DNA from: Dyella_B sp035690825
GTDB taxonomy: Bacteria > Pseudomonadota > Gammaproteobacteria > Xanthomonadales > Rhodanobacteraceae
NCBI RefSeq assembly: GCF_051954575.1
Contig: NZ_JBQCHP010000001.1
Location: 30,092-94,091 of the forward strand
Direction: 5' to 3'
DNA: 64,000 nucleotides
The notes below the pieces were generated by a model. The model saw only the letters and a list, made by a program, of their open reading frames with translations. It searched no databases and was not told the origin of the DNA. Below are positions 8,109 to 15,498 of this stretch, piece by piece (position 1 is the stretch's first letter; every line of letters begins with the position of its first letter). The position numbers were made by a program, and so were the translations under genes.

Positions 8109-9425
8109 ATGGCGCCATGGCAAACCGATCGATTCCGTGATCGCATCGATGCCGGCGAACAACTTGCGGATGTCTTGTCGTCCCTGCGCGGCAAGCATCC
8201 GCTGGTGCTCGCCATTCCACGCGGCGGCGTGCCGATCGGGCGCATCATCGCCGACCGCTTGCAAGGCGAACTGGACGTGGTGCTGGTGCGAAAGCTCGGT
8301 GCCCCGGGGTATGCCGAATATGCGATCGGCGCGATCGACGAACACGGGCGCATGCAGATATCGCAGGAGGCAGCACGTGCCGGCGCCGACGAGCATTACC
8401 TGAAGCAGGAAGCGGCCACGCAACTGGCGCTGATACGCGCACGCCGCCAACGCTACAGCCCGCATCACAGCGCAATCGATCCGGCCGGACGTCTGGTGAT
8501 CGTGGTAGACGACGGCCTGGCAACCGGCGCCACCATGCATGCGGCCTTGCAGGCGGTGCGTGCGCATCGCCCTTCGCGCCTGATCTGCGCCATTCCGGTG
8601 GCTGCTCCGCAAAGCCTCGCCGCCATCGCCGGCATGGCCGATGACGTGGTGTATCTCTGCGCTCCGGCTTCGTTCCGCTCGGTGGGCCAGTTCTACCTGG
8701 ATTTTCCGGCCGTCGACGATGAAGAGGTGGTGCGCCTGTTGCAGGGCAGTCCCGGTCCCGCGAAGGCCAGCGCCGAAGCCGTGGAGATCGGGGCCGACGA
8801 CGTCGTGCTTCGCGGCGACCTGGAGATACCGAAAAACGCCACAGGGCTGGTGATTTTCGCGCACGGCAGCGGCAGCAACCGCAACAGTCCGCGCAACCGC
8901 CACGTAGCCCACGCGCTGCATTCGCACGGGTTGGCCACGCTGCTGTTCGATCTGCTGACCGAGGACGAATCCAGGGAGATCTCGCTGCGCTTCGATATCC
9001 CCAAGTTGACGGCGCGCCTGGACGCGACCTTGCAATGGGCCATGCGGCACGCCAGCACCAAGTCGTTGCCGATCGGGCTGTTTGGCGCGAGCACCGGCGC
9101 GGCGGCGGCGCTAGTGCTCGCCGCGCGTTATCCCATGGCGGCGAAGGCCGTGGTGTCACGCGGCGGCCGGCCCGATCTGGCCGGGCATAGTGCACTCGCG
9201 CGCGTAAAGGCGCCGACGCTGCTGGTCGTCGGCGGCGCCGATAGCGAGGTCATCGCGCTCAATCGGGCGGCGCTCGGCGCGCTCACCTGCCACGCAGAAA
9301 TGGTGCTGGTGCCAAACGCCACGCATCTGTTCGAAGAACCCGGCACGCTAGAACAAGTGGGGACTTTGGCTGCGAAATGGTTCCATCAGTGGTGCAACGC
9401 GCAGCCGTCCGGCATGCACGGCTGA
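8109..9425 (+). CDS. Phosphoribosyltransferase / alpha-beta hydrolase fusion
   Basis: 438 residues. Residues 1-210 are a type I phosphoribosyltransferase with PRPP loop VVDDGLATGATM (132-143) and the GAPGYAEYAIGAI flexible-loop region. Residues about 225-430 are a dienelactone-hydrolase-like domain with a complete catalytic triad: Ser328 in GASTG, Asp378 in GGADSE, His406 in NATHLF. Such fusions are recurrent next to universal stress protein genes in proteobacteria, but I know of no established substrate. Linking base or PRPP chemistry to ester hydrolysis would be a guess. It follows the OmpA-like gene by six bases. Confidence 0.85.
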   Translation: MAPWQTDRFRDRIDAGEQLADVLSSLRGKHPLVLAIPRGGVPIGRIIADRLQGELDVVLVRKLGAPGYAEYAIGAIDEHGRMQISQEAARAGADEHYLKQEAATQLALIRARRQRYSPHHSAIDPAGRLVIVVDDGLATGATMHAALQAVRAHRPSRLICAIPVAAPQSLAAIAGMADDVVYLCAPASFRSVGQFYLDFPAVDDEEVVRLLQGSPGPAKASAEAVEIGADDVVLRGDLEIPKNATGLVIFAHGSGSNRNSPRNRHVAHALHSHGLATLLFDLLTEDESREISLRFDIPKLTARLDATLQWAMRHASTKSLPIGLFGASTGAAAALVLAARYPMAAKAVVSRGGRPDLAGHSALARVKAPTLLVVGGADSEVIALNRAALGALTCHAEMVLVPNATHLFEEPGTLEQVGTLAAKWFHQWCNAQPSGMHG

Positions 9426-9500
9426 AGAAAGCTTGTCGGGCCCTTGCGCGCCAGCAGCGAACAGAGGGTTACCGTCCGGCAGGCATGGCGGCGTAACGAA

Positions 9501-9514
9501 TTGACATGGGTCAA
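9501..9514 (+). promoter_or_regulatory. FNR/ANR-type box, reductase-cytochrome operon promoter
   Basis: TTGACATGGGTCAA, an exact dyad with perfectly symmetric half-sites. A -10-like TACGAT follows at 9536-9541, at class-II spacing, predicting a transcription start near 9549 and a leader of about 23 bases to ATG 9572. Confidence 0.82.
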
Positions 9515-9571
9515 ATGGGTTGTCGGCACACCGATTACGATGAAAAGACCGAATGACCATCATAGGTTTCC

Positions 9572-10786
9572 ATGACTACAGGCTTGCTCGCCGCCTGTAT
9601 TGCCGGGGGATTGCTTCTGCAGGCTGGCGTGTTTGCGGCCATCTGGTTTCGGCGCTGGACGTCGCGGCCGCCTGCCGCAGAACATCCACCGGTGCGGCCG
9701 ATCGATCCGAAGCTCGCCTGGTCCGGATGGCGAGAGTTTTGTGTTGCCAATCGCACCTATGAAGATCCGGCGCATGCGAGTTGCTCCTTCTACCTCGTTC
9801 CCGTCGACGGCAAGCCGCTGCCGCCGTTCAAGCCCGGGCAATTTCTGACGTTCTCGATTCCGGTCGATCGCCATCGCTCTCTCGTGCGTTGCTATTCGTT
9901 GTCCGAGGAACCAAGGACCGATCGATACCGAATCACCGTCAAACGCGTAGCGGCGCCGAGGGGGCGCCCGGAACTTCCGGCAGGTGCCTGTTCGAACTGG
10001 TTCCATGACCGGATCCAGGTGGGCGATATTCTCAAAGTAAAGGCGCCGAACGGACGCTTCACAATCGACGAGGCGTTTGCCGGTCCCATCGTTTTTGTTG
10101 CCGGGGGCATTGGAATCACTCCGCTCCTATGCATGCTGAAGTCGGTTCTCAACGGCAAGCCCGAGCGCAGCGTGTATATGTTCTACGGTGTTCGAAACGC
10201 CAGGGAGCATGCTTTCAAGGCCGTCCTTGAGGATCTGGCCTCCCATCATCGTTCGTTGCGGCTGGTGATCGCATACAGCGCGCCGGATGCCGATGCGCTT
10301 CCTGGCAAGGACTACCATCACCGGGGCCACGTCGACATCGCGCTGCTTCGCAAAGAGCTTCCCTACGGCGGCGCCCAGTTCTACGTATGCGGTCCGCCGG
10401 CACTCATGGCATGCATGATTCCCGCCCTTCGCACATGGGGCGTTCCGGATAAGGACATACGTTACGAGGCATTCGGGCCGGCATCGGCGCAGGAGTCGGC
10501 CGAGACCGGCGGCGCTGCGGCGGCCTCGCAACCGTTCCAGGTGCGCTGGAGCCGCTCGGGGCAAACGCTGGTCTGGACAGGGGAGGACGCCAATCTGCTG
10601 AGCTTTGCGGAGCGGCACAACATTTATGTCGAATCCGGTTGCCGGTCGGGAAGCTGTGGCAGCTGCGAGACGAAAGTCGTTTCCGGAACGGTGCTGTATT
10701 CGGACGAGCCTGATCATCCCATTAGCCCCGGCTACTGCCTGTTGTGTGTCGGCCGCCCCGGTTCGGATCTCGCGCTGGAAGCATGA
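9572..10786 (+). CDS. Membrane-anchored flavin / 2Fe-2S oxidoreductase
   Basis: 404 residues with one N-terminal helix (about 3-26). A ferredoxin-reductase core follows: flavin motif RCYSLSE (106-112) and NAD(P) motif GGIGITP (178-184), then a C-terminal plant-type ferredoxin with C357-x4-C362-x2-C365 and a last ligand at C389 or C392. The domain order FAD-NAD-2Fe2S is that of phthalate-dioxygenase-reductase-type enzymes. It should pass electrons from NAD(P)H to a membrane partner. The next two genes, four bases downstream and then overlapping, encode a b-type cytochrome and a ten-heme c-type cytochrome, the obvious path. Terminal acceptor unknown. Confidence 0.85.
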   Translation: MTTGLLAACIAGGLLLQAGVFAAIWFRRWTSRPPAAEHPPVRPIDPKLAWSGWREFCVANRTYEDPAHASCSFYLVPVDGKPLPPFKPGQFLTFSIPVDRHRSLVRCYSLSEEPRTDRYRITVKRVAAPRGRPELPAGACSNWFHDRIQVGDILKVKAPNGRFTIDEAFAGPIVFVAGGIGITPLLCMLKSVLNGKPERSVYMFYGVRNAREHAFKAVLEDLASHHRSLRLVIAYSAPDADALPGKDYHHRGHVDIALLRKELPYGGAQFYVCGPPALMACMIPALRTWGVPDKDIRYEAFGPASAQESAETGGAAAASQPFQVRWSRSGQTLVWTGEDANLLSFAERHNIYVESGCRSGSCGSCETKVVSGTVLYSDEPDHPISPGYCLLCVGRPGSDLALEA

Positions 10787-10790
10787 CGCC

Positions 10791-11369
10791 ATGAAAGCGC
10801 GCCTTCTAAGTCACGAAGTGGCGCCATTCCTCGGGGCGATTTCACTCCTGGTGCTGGCCGCCCTGGGCTGTGATGCCGCCTTGCATTGGCTTGGTATCAC
10901 CTGGGTGGGCCGTTACCTCGGCATCCCTGGGTTCATGCTCATTCTCGCCTCGTTCGTGTACTCGCTACGGAAACACCAGGTGATTACCGTCAGCAGTCCG
11001 GCAGTGCTGTTGCGCTGGCATCAACGGCTGGCCTGGTCCGGCGCTTTGCTGGTGCTGGTGCACGCCGGTATCCACTTCAATACGCTGCTCGGTTGGCTCG
11101 CGGTCGGGGCCATGATGGTGAATATCGTCAGCGGGCTGACCGGCAAGATCCTGTTGCGCCGCGCACGCGTGCGACTCGAAACCGCAAGAATGCAGATGCA
11201 GGCCAACGGTGCGGAGCTCAAGGAGATCGAAGACGAGCTCTACTGGGATAGCTTCACCTTCGATGCCGTAAGCCAGTGGCGCGCGGTGCATCGGCCGATA
11301 ACGCTGGCCTTCATGACTTTGGCGCTGGCGCACATCGTGAGCATCCTGTTGTTGTGGGGATGGAAGTGA
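10791..11369 (+). CDS. Four- to five-helix membrane cytochrome b-like protein
   Basis: 192 residues, start ATG 10791 four bases after the reductase stop. Hydrophobic segments fall at about 12-33, 44-59, 80-115 and 170-190. Histidines placed to bind b hemes lie in or near them: H77, H91 and H95 (WHQRL, VHAGIHFN), H167 (VHRPI) and H181 (AHIVS). A long polar charged loop (about 122-160, rich in R, K and E) separates the helix pairs. It looks like the membrane half of a ferric-reductase/DsbB-type electron conduit between the cytoplasmic reductase and the periplasmic multiheme cytochrome. Exact family not named. Confidence 0.72.
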   Translation: MKARLLSHEVAPFLGAISLLVLAALGCDAALHWLGITWVGRYLGIPGFMLILASFVYSLRKHQVITVSSPAVLLRWHQRLAWSGALLVLVHAGIHFNTLLGWLAVGAMMVNIVSGLTGKILLRRARVRLETARMQMQANGAELKEIEDELYWDSFTFDAVSQWRAVHRPITLAFMTLALAHIVSILLLWGWK

Positions 11370-12217
11370 TGCGGCGCTGGATCCTTACCGTGGTGCTTCT
11401 GAATCTGTCGATTCTGATTGCGCTGGTATTTGTGTATCCGCAGTTGATGGTGAGTCCTGGGCCGTTGCGTCCGGCCCATGCGAAGCTGACGACGGATTGC
11501 TTCGCATGCCATTCACCCTTTGCCGGCGCGAGTGCCGAACGCTGCCTGTCTTGCCATGCGTTGAAGGACATCGGTTTGCGCACGACGGCAGGTATTCCGC
11601 TTGCCACCAGGGAGTGGCCAGCGTTCCATCAACAACTGGCGTCTGCCCGCTGTATGGATTGTCACGCCGAACATCAAAACACCACGCTTGGGCAGGTCGT
11701 TGCAAAACCGACTTTCTCGCATGAGCTTCTCGACGATTCGGTGCGGTCCGAGTGCAAGGCATGCCACCAACCACCCGAGACGGCGGTACACGCCAACACC
11801 GCGCTGGCCTGCAGCCAATGTCACGGCACCAGCAATTGGCGGCCCTCGTTGTTCGATCATCGCCTGCTTGCCCAGGCTGATCTTAAGCACTGCGCAGCCT
11901 GCCACATGCCACCCACGAACGATCTGCATAAAGGCGTCGGCGATACATGCGGCAGTTGCCATCAGACCGCGGCATGGAAGCCGGCTTCTTTCGATCATGG
12001 CCGTTTCTTCGCGCTCGAGGGGGTGCATGACGCACCCTGCGCAACGTGCCATGTGAACCATCGTTACGACACCTATACCTGTTACGGATGCCACGCGCAC
12101 GACCCCGCACGCGTAGCTCAGGAGCATCGTGAGGAAGGCATCACGGATACCAAGAACTGCGTACGTTGCCATCGCAGCGCACACGGCGAGGCCGGCGCGG
12201 AGCGAGAGCGCGATTGA
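11369..12217 (+). CDS. Ten-heme membrane-anchored cytochrome c
   Basis: 282 residues; the ATG overlaps the stop of the cytochrome b gene (ATGA), so translation is coupled. One N-terminal helix (about residues 4-24) would act as signal anchor, leaving the rest in the periplasm. There are exactly ten CxxCH heme sites, starting at residues 44, 59, 95, 129, 148, 175, 194, 224, 238 and 264, with many extra histidines suitable as distal ligands. The protein is too small and lacks the features of NrfA, hydroxylamine oxidoreductase or MtrA/OmcA that I would recognise. It most resembles small multiheme cytochromes of the class III/doubled-CXXCH kind. Role inferred: periplasmic electron outlet. Confidence 0.85.
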   Translation: MRRWILTVVLLNLSILIALVFVYPQLMVSPGPLRPAHAKLTTDCFACHSPFAGASAERCLSCHALKDIGLRTTAGIPLATREWPAFHQQLASARCMDCHAEHQNTTLGQVVAKPTFSHELLDDSVRSECKACHQPPETAVHANTALACSQCHGTSNWRPSLFDHRLLAQADLKHCAACHMPPTNDLHKGVGDTCGSCHQTAAWKPASFDHGRFFALEGVHDAPCATCHVNHRYDTYTCYGCHAHDPARVAQEHREEGITDTKNCVRCHRSAHGEAGAERERD

Positions 12218-12276
12218 TCCGGTAGCGGTGCGGAAATCGGCAGGCCATGGCAGCCATTGCGGCAACGTTCCGGCAG

Positions 12277-12290
12277 TTGATCTACATCAA
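12277..12290 (+). promoter_or_regulatory. FNR/ANR-type box, cytochrome c peroxidase promoter
   Basis: TTGATCTACATCAA, an exact dyad. The gene starts 144 bp downstream of its centre, so the leader would be long. Only a weak -10 (CTCACT, 12313-12318) is seen at class-II spacing. Cytochrome c peroxidase is a classic FNR/ANR target in other proteobacteria. Confidence 0.78.
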
Positions 12291-12427
12291 CATGCCAGCG
12301 GCCCATTGGTGCCTCACTGTTCTTCTTGGACCTGCCGCGGACCGGGCAAAAGCAGGACCAGCCATGGGGAAGGGCAAGGAAGAAGCTGGCAGGCCCCTAC
12401 ATGCACTTCTGACGAAGGAGAAGGACT

Positions 12428-13468
12428 ATGCGCTTCATGCCAACCGCTTCTCTCGTACTGCTCGGCCTTTTGCTGGCCGGCGAGGCATGGCCTCAGACGG
12501 CATTGATGAAGCAGGCCCAGGGTTTGTTCAAGCCGATTCTCGCCACGCCTCCAACGCTGCCCGGCAATCCCTCATCGCCAGCCAGGCTGGCGCTGGGCAA
12601 GGCGCTCTATTTCGATCCTCGCCTGTCCGAAAGCCACGCCATAAGTTGCAATTCCTGCCACATGGTGGGCATGGGCGGTGTCGATCTGCAGGAGACCTCG
12701 CTGGGCCATCGCTGGCAGCGTGGCGGGCGCAACGCACCTACCGTGTACAACGCGGTATTCGACACCGCCCAGTTCTGGGACGGCCGCGCCAAGGATCTCG
12801 AACAGCAGGCGGGCGGTCCGCTGGTGAATCCGCTGGAGATGGATGCGACCGAGGCCCATGTGGTCGAGCAGCTGAAGGGCATTCCCGGCTACAGGGTTTT
12901 TTTTTCCCGGGCCTTTCCCGCACAGCAGGATCCGATCACGTTCGACAATGTACGCAAGGCCATCGCCGTATTCGAAGCCACGCTCATCACCCCTGGCGCC
13001 CCCTTCGACCGTTATCTGCAAGGCGATGAGAAAGCGTTGGCCCCGCTGCAAAAGGAGGGGTTGTCCCTTTTCATCACCAAGGGCTGCGCCGGATGCCACA
13101 ACGGCATCAACGTGGGTGGCAACAAGTACGCGCCGTTTGGTGTCGTCGAGCGGCCCGGGTCGGATATCCTGCCGCCCGGCGACAAGGGGCGTTTTGCGGT
13201 GACCAAGACGGCCAGCGACGAATATGTGTTCCGCGTGCCGCCACTGCGGAACATTGCGCTGACAGCACCTTATTTTCATTCGGGCAAGGTATGGGATCTG
13301 CGCCAAGCCATCGCGGTGATGGGCAGCAGCCAGCTTGGCGCGACGCTATCGGACGACGAGGTCGGAAAGATCGAGGCTTTCTTGAACGTGCTCACCGGCC
13401 CGCAGCCGGTCGTTACGTTGCCGACGCTGCCGCCAAGCGTGGCGACGACGCCGCAGCCAAAGCCTTAG
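12428..13468 (+). CDS. ccpA: Di-heme cytochrome c peroxidase
   Basis: 346 residues with a cleavable signal peptide (about 1-22). Two heme sites are present: CNSCH (74-78), the peroxidatic N-terminal domain, and CAGCH at about 224-228, the electron-entry domain. The motif NAPTVYNAVF and the C-terminal YFHSGKVWDLRQAIAVM are characteristic of bacterial CCP/MauG-type enzymes. It reduces hydrogen peroxide to water in the periplasm using electrons from cytochrome c. That suits cells moving between low and normal oxygen. The tail after residue 325 is proline-rich and probably disordered. Confidence 0.93.
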   Translation: MRFMPTASLVLLGLLLAGEAWPQTALMKQAQGLFKPILATPPTLPGNPSSPARLALGKALYFDPRLSESHAISCNSCHMVGMGGVDLQETSLGHRWQRGGRNAPTVYNAVFDTAQFWDGRAKDLEQQAGGPLVNPLEMDATEAHVVEQLKGIPGYRVFFSRAFPAQQDPITFDNVRKAIAVFEATLITPGAPFDRYLQGDEKALAPLQKEGLSLFITKGCAGCHNGINVGGNKYAPFGVVERPGSDILPPGDKGRFAVTKTASDEYVFRVPPLRNIALTAPYFHSGKVWDLRQAIAVMGSSQLGATLSDDEVGKIEAFLNVLTGPQPVVTLPTLPPSVATTPQPKP

Positions 13469-13537
13469 TGCCCGTTTTGCCACCGGGACGACGCGCCGCA
13501 ATGCATGCTTTGACCGACCAGGATCAGGAGCCTTCGA

Positions 13538-14233
13538 ATGGCCTATCGTCACAAAGAGCGCCACGTCACCGAGCGCATGGGATGGCTGCGGGCGGCCGTG
13601 CTCGGCGCCAACGACGGCATCGTATCCACGGCCAGCCTGGTGATGGGCGTGGCGGCGGCGCACGCCACGCCATCGGCCATCCTGGTCGCGGGCACGGCAG
13701 GGCTGGTGGCCGGCGCGATGTCGATGGCGGCGGGCGAATACGTATCGGTCCATTCACAGGCCGATAGCGAGCAGGCAGACCTGGCGCGCGAAAGGAAAGA
13801 ACTGGAAACCGACGTGGAAAGCGAACGCAAGGAGTTGGCTGCCATCTATGCCGGACGTGGGCTTGATCCCCTGCTGGCTCGCCAGGTTGCCGAGCAGTTG
13901 ATGGCACATAACGCACTGGATGCCCATACGCGCGACGAACTAGGTATTACCGAGACACTCAAGGCACGCCCGCTTCAGGCGGCGGCGGCTTCTGCAGCCA
14001 GTTTCGCTGCCGGCGCCGCATTGCCGCTACTCGTCGTTGTGCTGGCTCCCGCAACCGGTCTCTTGTGGTGGATCTTCATCACCGCGCTGGTTTTCCTGGC
14101 CGTGCTTGGCGGCATAGCTGCGCGGGTCGGAGGCGCCAACGTTCGCGTCGGTGCGTCCCGGATCACCTTGTGGGGCGCGCTGGCCATGGCGCTGACGACT
14201 GCGGTGGGAATGCTTTTTGGCGGCGCTGGCTAG
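13538..14233 (+). CDS. VIT1/CCC1-family iron or manganese transporter
   Basis: 231 residues with five predicted membrane helices. The first helices contain the family hallmark GANDGIVSTASLVMGV and the metal-channel stretch GAMSMAAGEYVSVHSQ. A cytoplasmic, acid-rich metal-binding region (EQADLARERKELE to about residue 120) sits between helices 2 and 3. VIT/CCC1 proteins move Fe2+ or Mn2+ out of the cytoplasm by proton antiport. Spacing of 69 bp from ccpA allows co-transcription. Linking iron export with peroxide detoxification would limit Fenton damage (inference). Confidence 0.9.
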   Translation: MAYRHKERHVTERMGWLRAAVLGANDGIVSTASLVMGVAAAHATPSAILVAGTAGLVAGAMSMAAGEYVSVHSQADSEQADLARERKELETDVESERKELAAIYAGRGLDPLLARQVAEQLMAHNALDAHTRDELGITETLKARPLQAAAASAASFAAGAALPLLVVVLAPATGLLWWIFITALVFLAVLGGIAARVGGANVRVGASRITLWGALAMALTTAVGMLFGGAG

Positions 14234-14270
14234 GGCGTGAAACGAGAGTTTTTGCAGGCATCGAGACGCT

Positions 14271-15494
14271 TCAAGGTTCCGCAGCGTTGCGCGACGCAGT
14301 GACGGGTGTGCCGTCGGCCACGCGGTCACTGGGATGAAGGATAACGAGATCCGCAGGGCTCAATCCCTTCACTACTTGTGCGACGTCGTCGTTAGCCATT
14401 CCGACATCGATGGACGTCATCCGCGCGCGTCCGCTACGTACGACGAACACCGCCCATCCATCGCCGCGGCGGAACATTGCCGTGATCGGAATGCGAAGCA
14501 CATCGGCGTGCTGCCACACAACCACGTGCACGATGACCCGAAAGCCGTCCGCTATCGCCGCGGTGTCGCCATTTCGTTCCGTGAAATCCAGCACTACGTT
14601 CACGCGCTGCTCTTCGACGCCCAGCGCGGAAATCTTGGTGAAGCCGGAAGGCTCGACTCGCCGAACACGAGCGTCGAGCGTGCGGGGGCCGCCCCAATCG
14701 GTAATGAAGGCGGCATCGCCAGGATGGATCTTCACGGCATCCTCGGAGATGAAATCGGCCACGATTTCGATGTCGGAGGCATCGCCCACTTCGAGGATCG
14801 GCGATCCGGCAGCTACCACCGACTCGCTTTCACGCAACACGCGCAGAACTCGTCCGGACGTGGGCGCCATGATCGGGATGCCGGCACGGTGAATTGGGTG
14901 CGCCGACAATGCCGCAGGATCGATCAATAGCGCCTGCGCCGTATCGAGATCCGATTGCTTGGCCTGCAGGTTCGCTTTCGCCGTAGCCAGCTCTGCCACG
15001 GCGGTCGCATGGGCCAGCTGCGTGCGCTCAAAGTCGGCACGCGAAATGACGTTGGTTTTGATCAGTGCCTGGGCGCGCTTCAGGTCGGATGTCGCATAAG
15101 CCAATCCCGCTTCGGCCCGGGCAACACCGGCGGCAGCCAGGCTGCGCGCGGCGGTGGCGGATTCGATGGTGGATTCGACCTGGGCACGCGTGCGCACGTC
15201 ATTGAAGCCGGGCGAGATGGGCAGCAGTTCGGCCACCTTCGAAACGCCTGCTTTCACTTCATCTCCCGCGTGCACATCGACCCGCAGAAGTTGCCCCAGG
15301 ACCGGTGCGGAGATCTGGTAAATCTCGCGCACCCGCGTCCGCCCTTCGTCGGACACTTGCACGCTCATGGGGCCTCGCGTGGCCTGAGCGACGTCCACCG
15401 GCACCGGGCGCGGCCAGAAGCTCCACGCCAATCCGCCCGCCACCAATGCCCCGACCACGGTGGAAGCAAGCATGCGTCGCCAGATGGGTTTCAT
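14271..15494 (-). CDS. HlyD-family periplasmic adaptor of the ABC exporter
   Basis: 407 residues. An N-terminal anchor helix (about 8-27) is followed by a lipoyl-like half-motif (SAPVLGQLLRVDVHAGDEVK), an alpha-helical hairpin (about 105-190), the second half (IMAPTSGRVLRV) and a beta-barrel domain. It is a membrane fusion protein bridging an inner-membrane exporter and an outer-membrane channel. It is the last gene of a three-gene unit (ATPase, permease, adaptor), four bases after the permease. No TolC-like gene is nearby. Substrate not predictable. Confidence 0.9.
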   Translation of the reverse strand: MKPIWRRMLASTVVGALVAGGLAWSFWPRPVPVDVAQATRGPMSVQVSDEGRTRVREIYQISAPVLGQLLRVDVHAGDEVKAGVSKVAELLPISPGFNDVRTRAQVESTIESATAARSLAAAGVARAEAGLAYATSDLKRAQALIKTNVISRADFERTQLAHATAVAELATAKANLQAKQSDLDTAQALLIDPAALSAHPIHRAGIPIMAPTSGRVLRVLRESESVVAAGSPILEVGDASDIEIVADFISEDAVKIHPGDAAFITDWGGPRTLDARVRRVEPSGFTKISALGVEEQRVNVVLDFTERNGDTAAIADGFRVIVHVVVWQHADVLRIPITAMFRRGDGWAVFVVRSGRARMTSIDVGMANDDVAQVVKGLSPADLVILHPSDRVADGTPVTASRNAAEP

Positions 15495-15498
15495 GCCG

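Noticed and set aside
11369..12217. Nitrite reductase NrfA or hydroxylamine oxidoreductase
   Set aside because: Too small, ten uniform CxxCH sites, no CxxCK and no other landmark of these enzymes that I can recognise.
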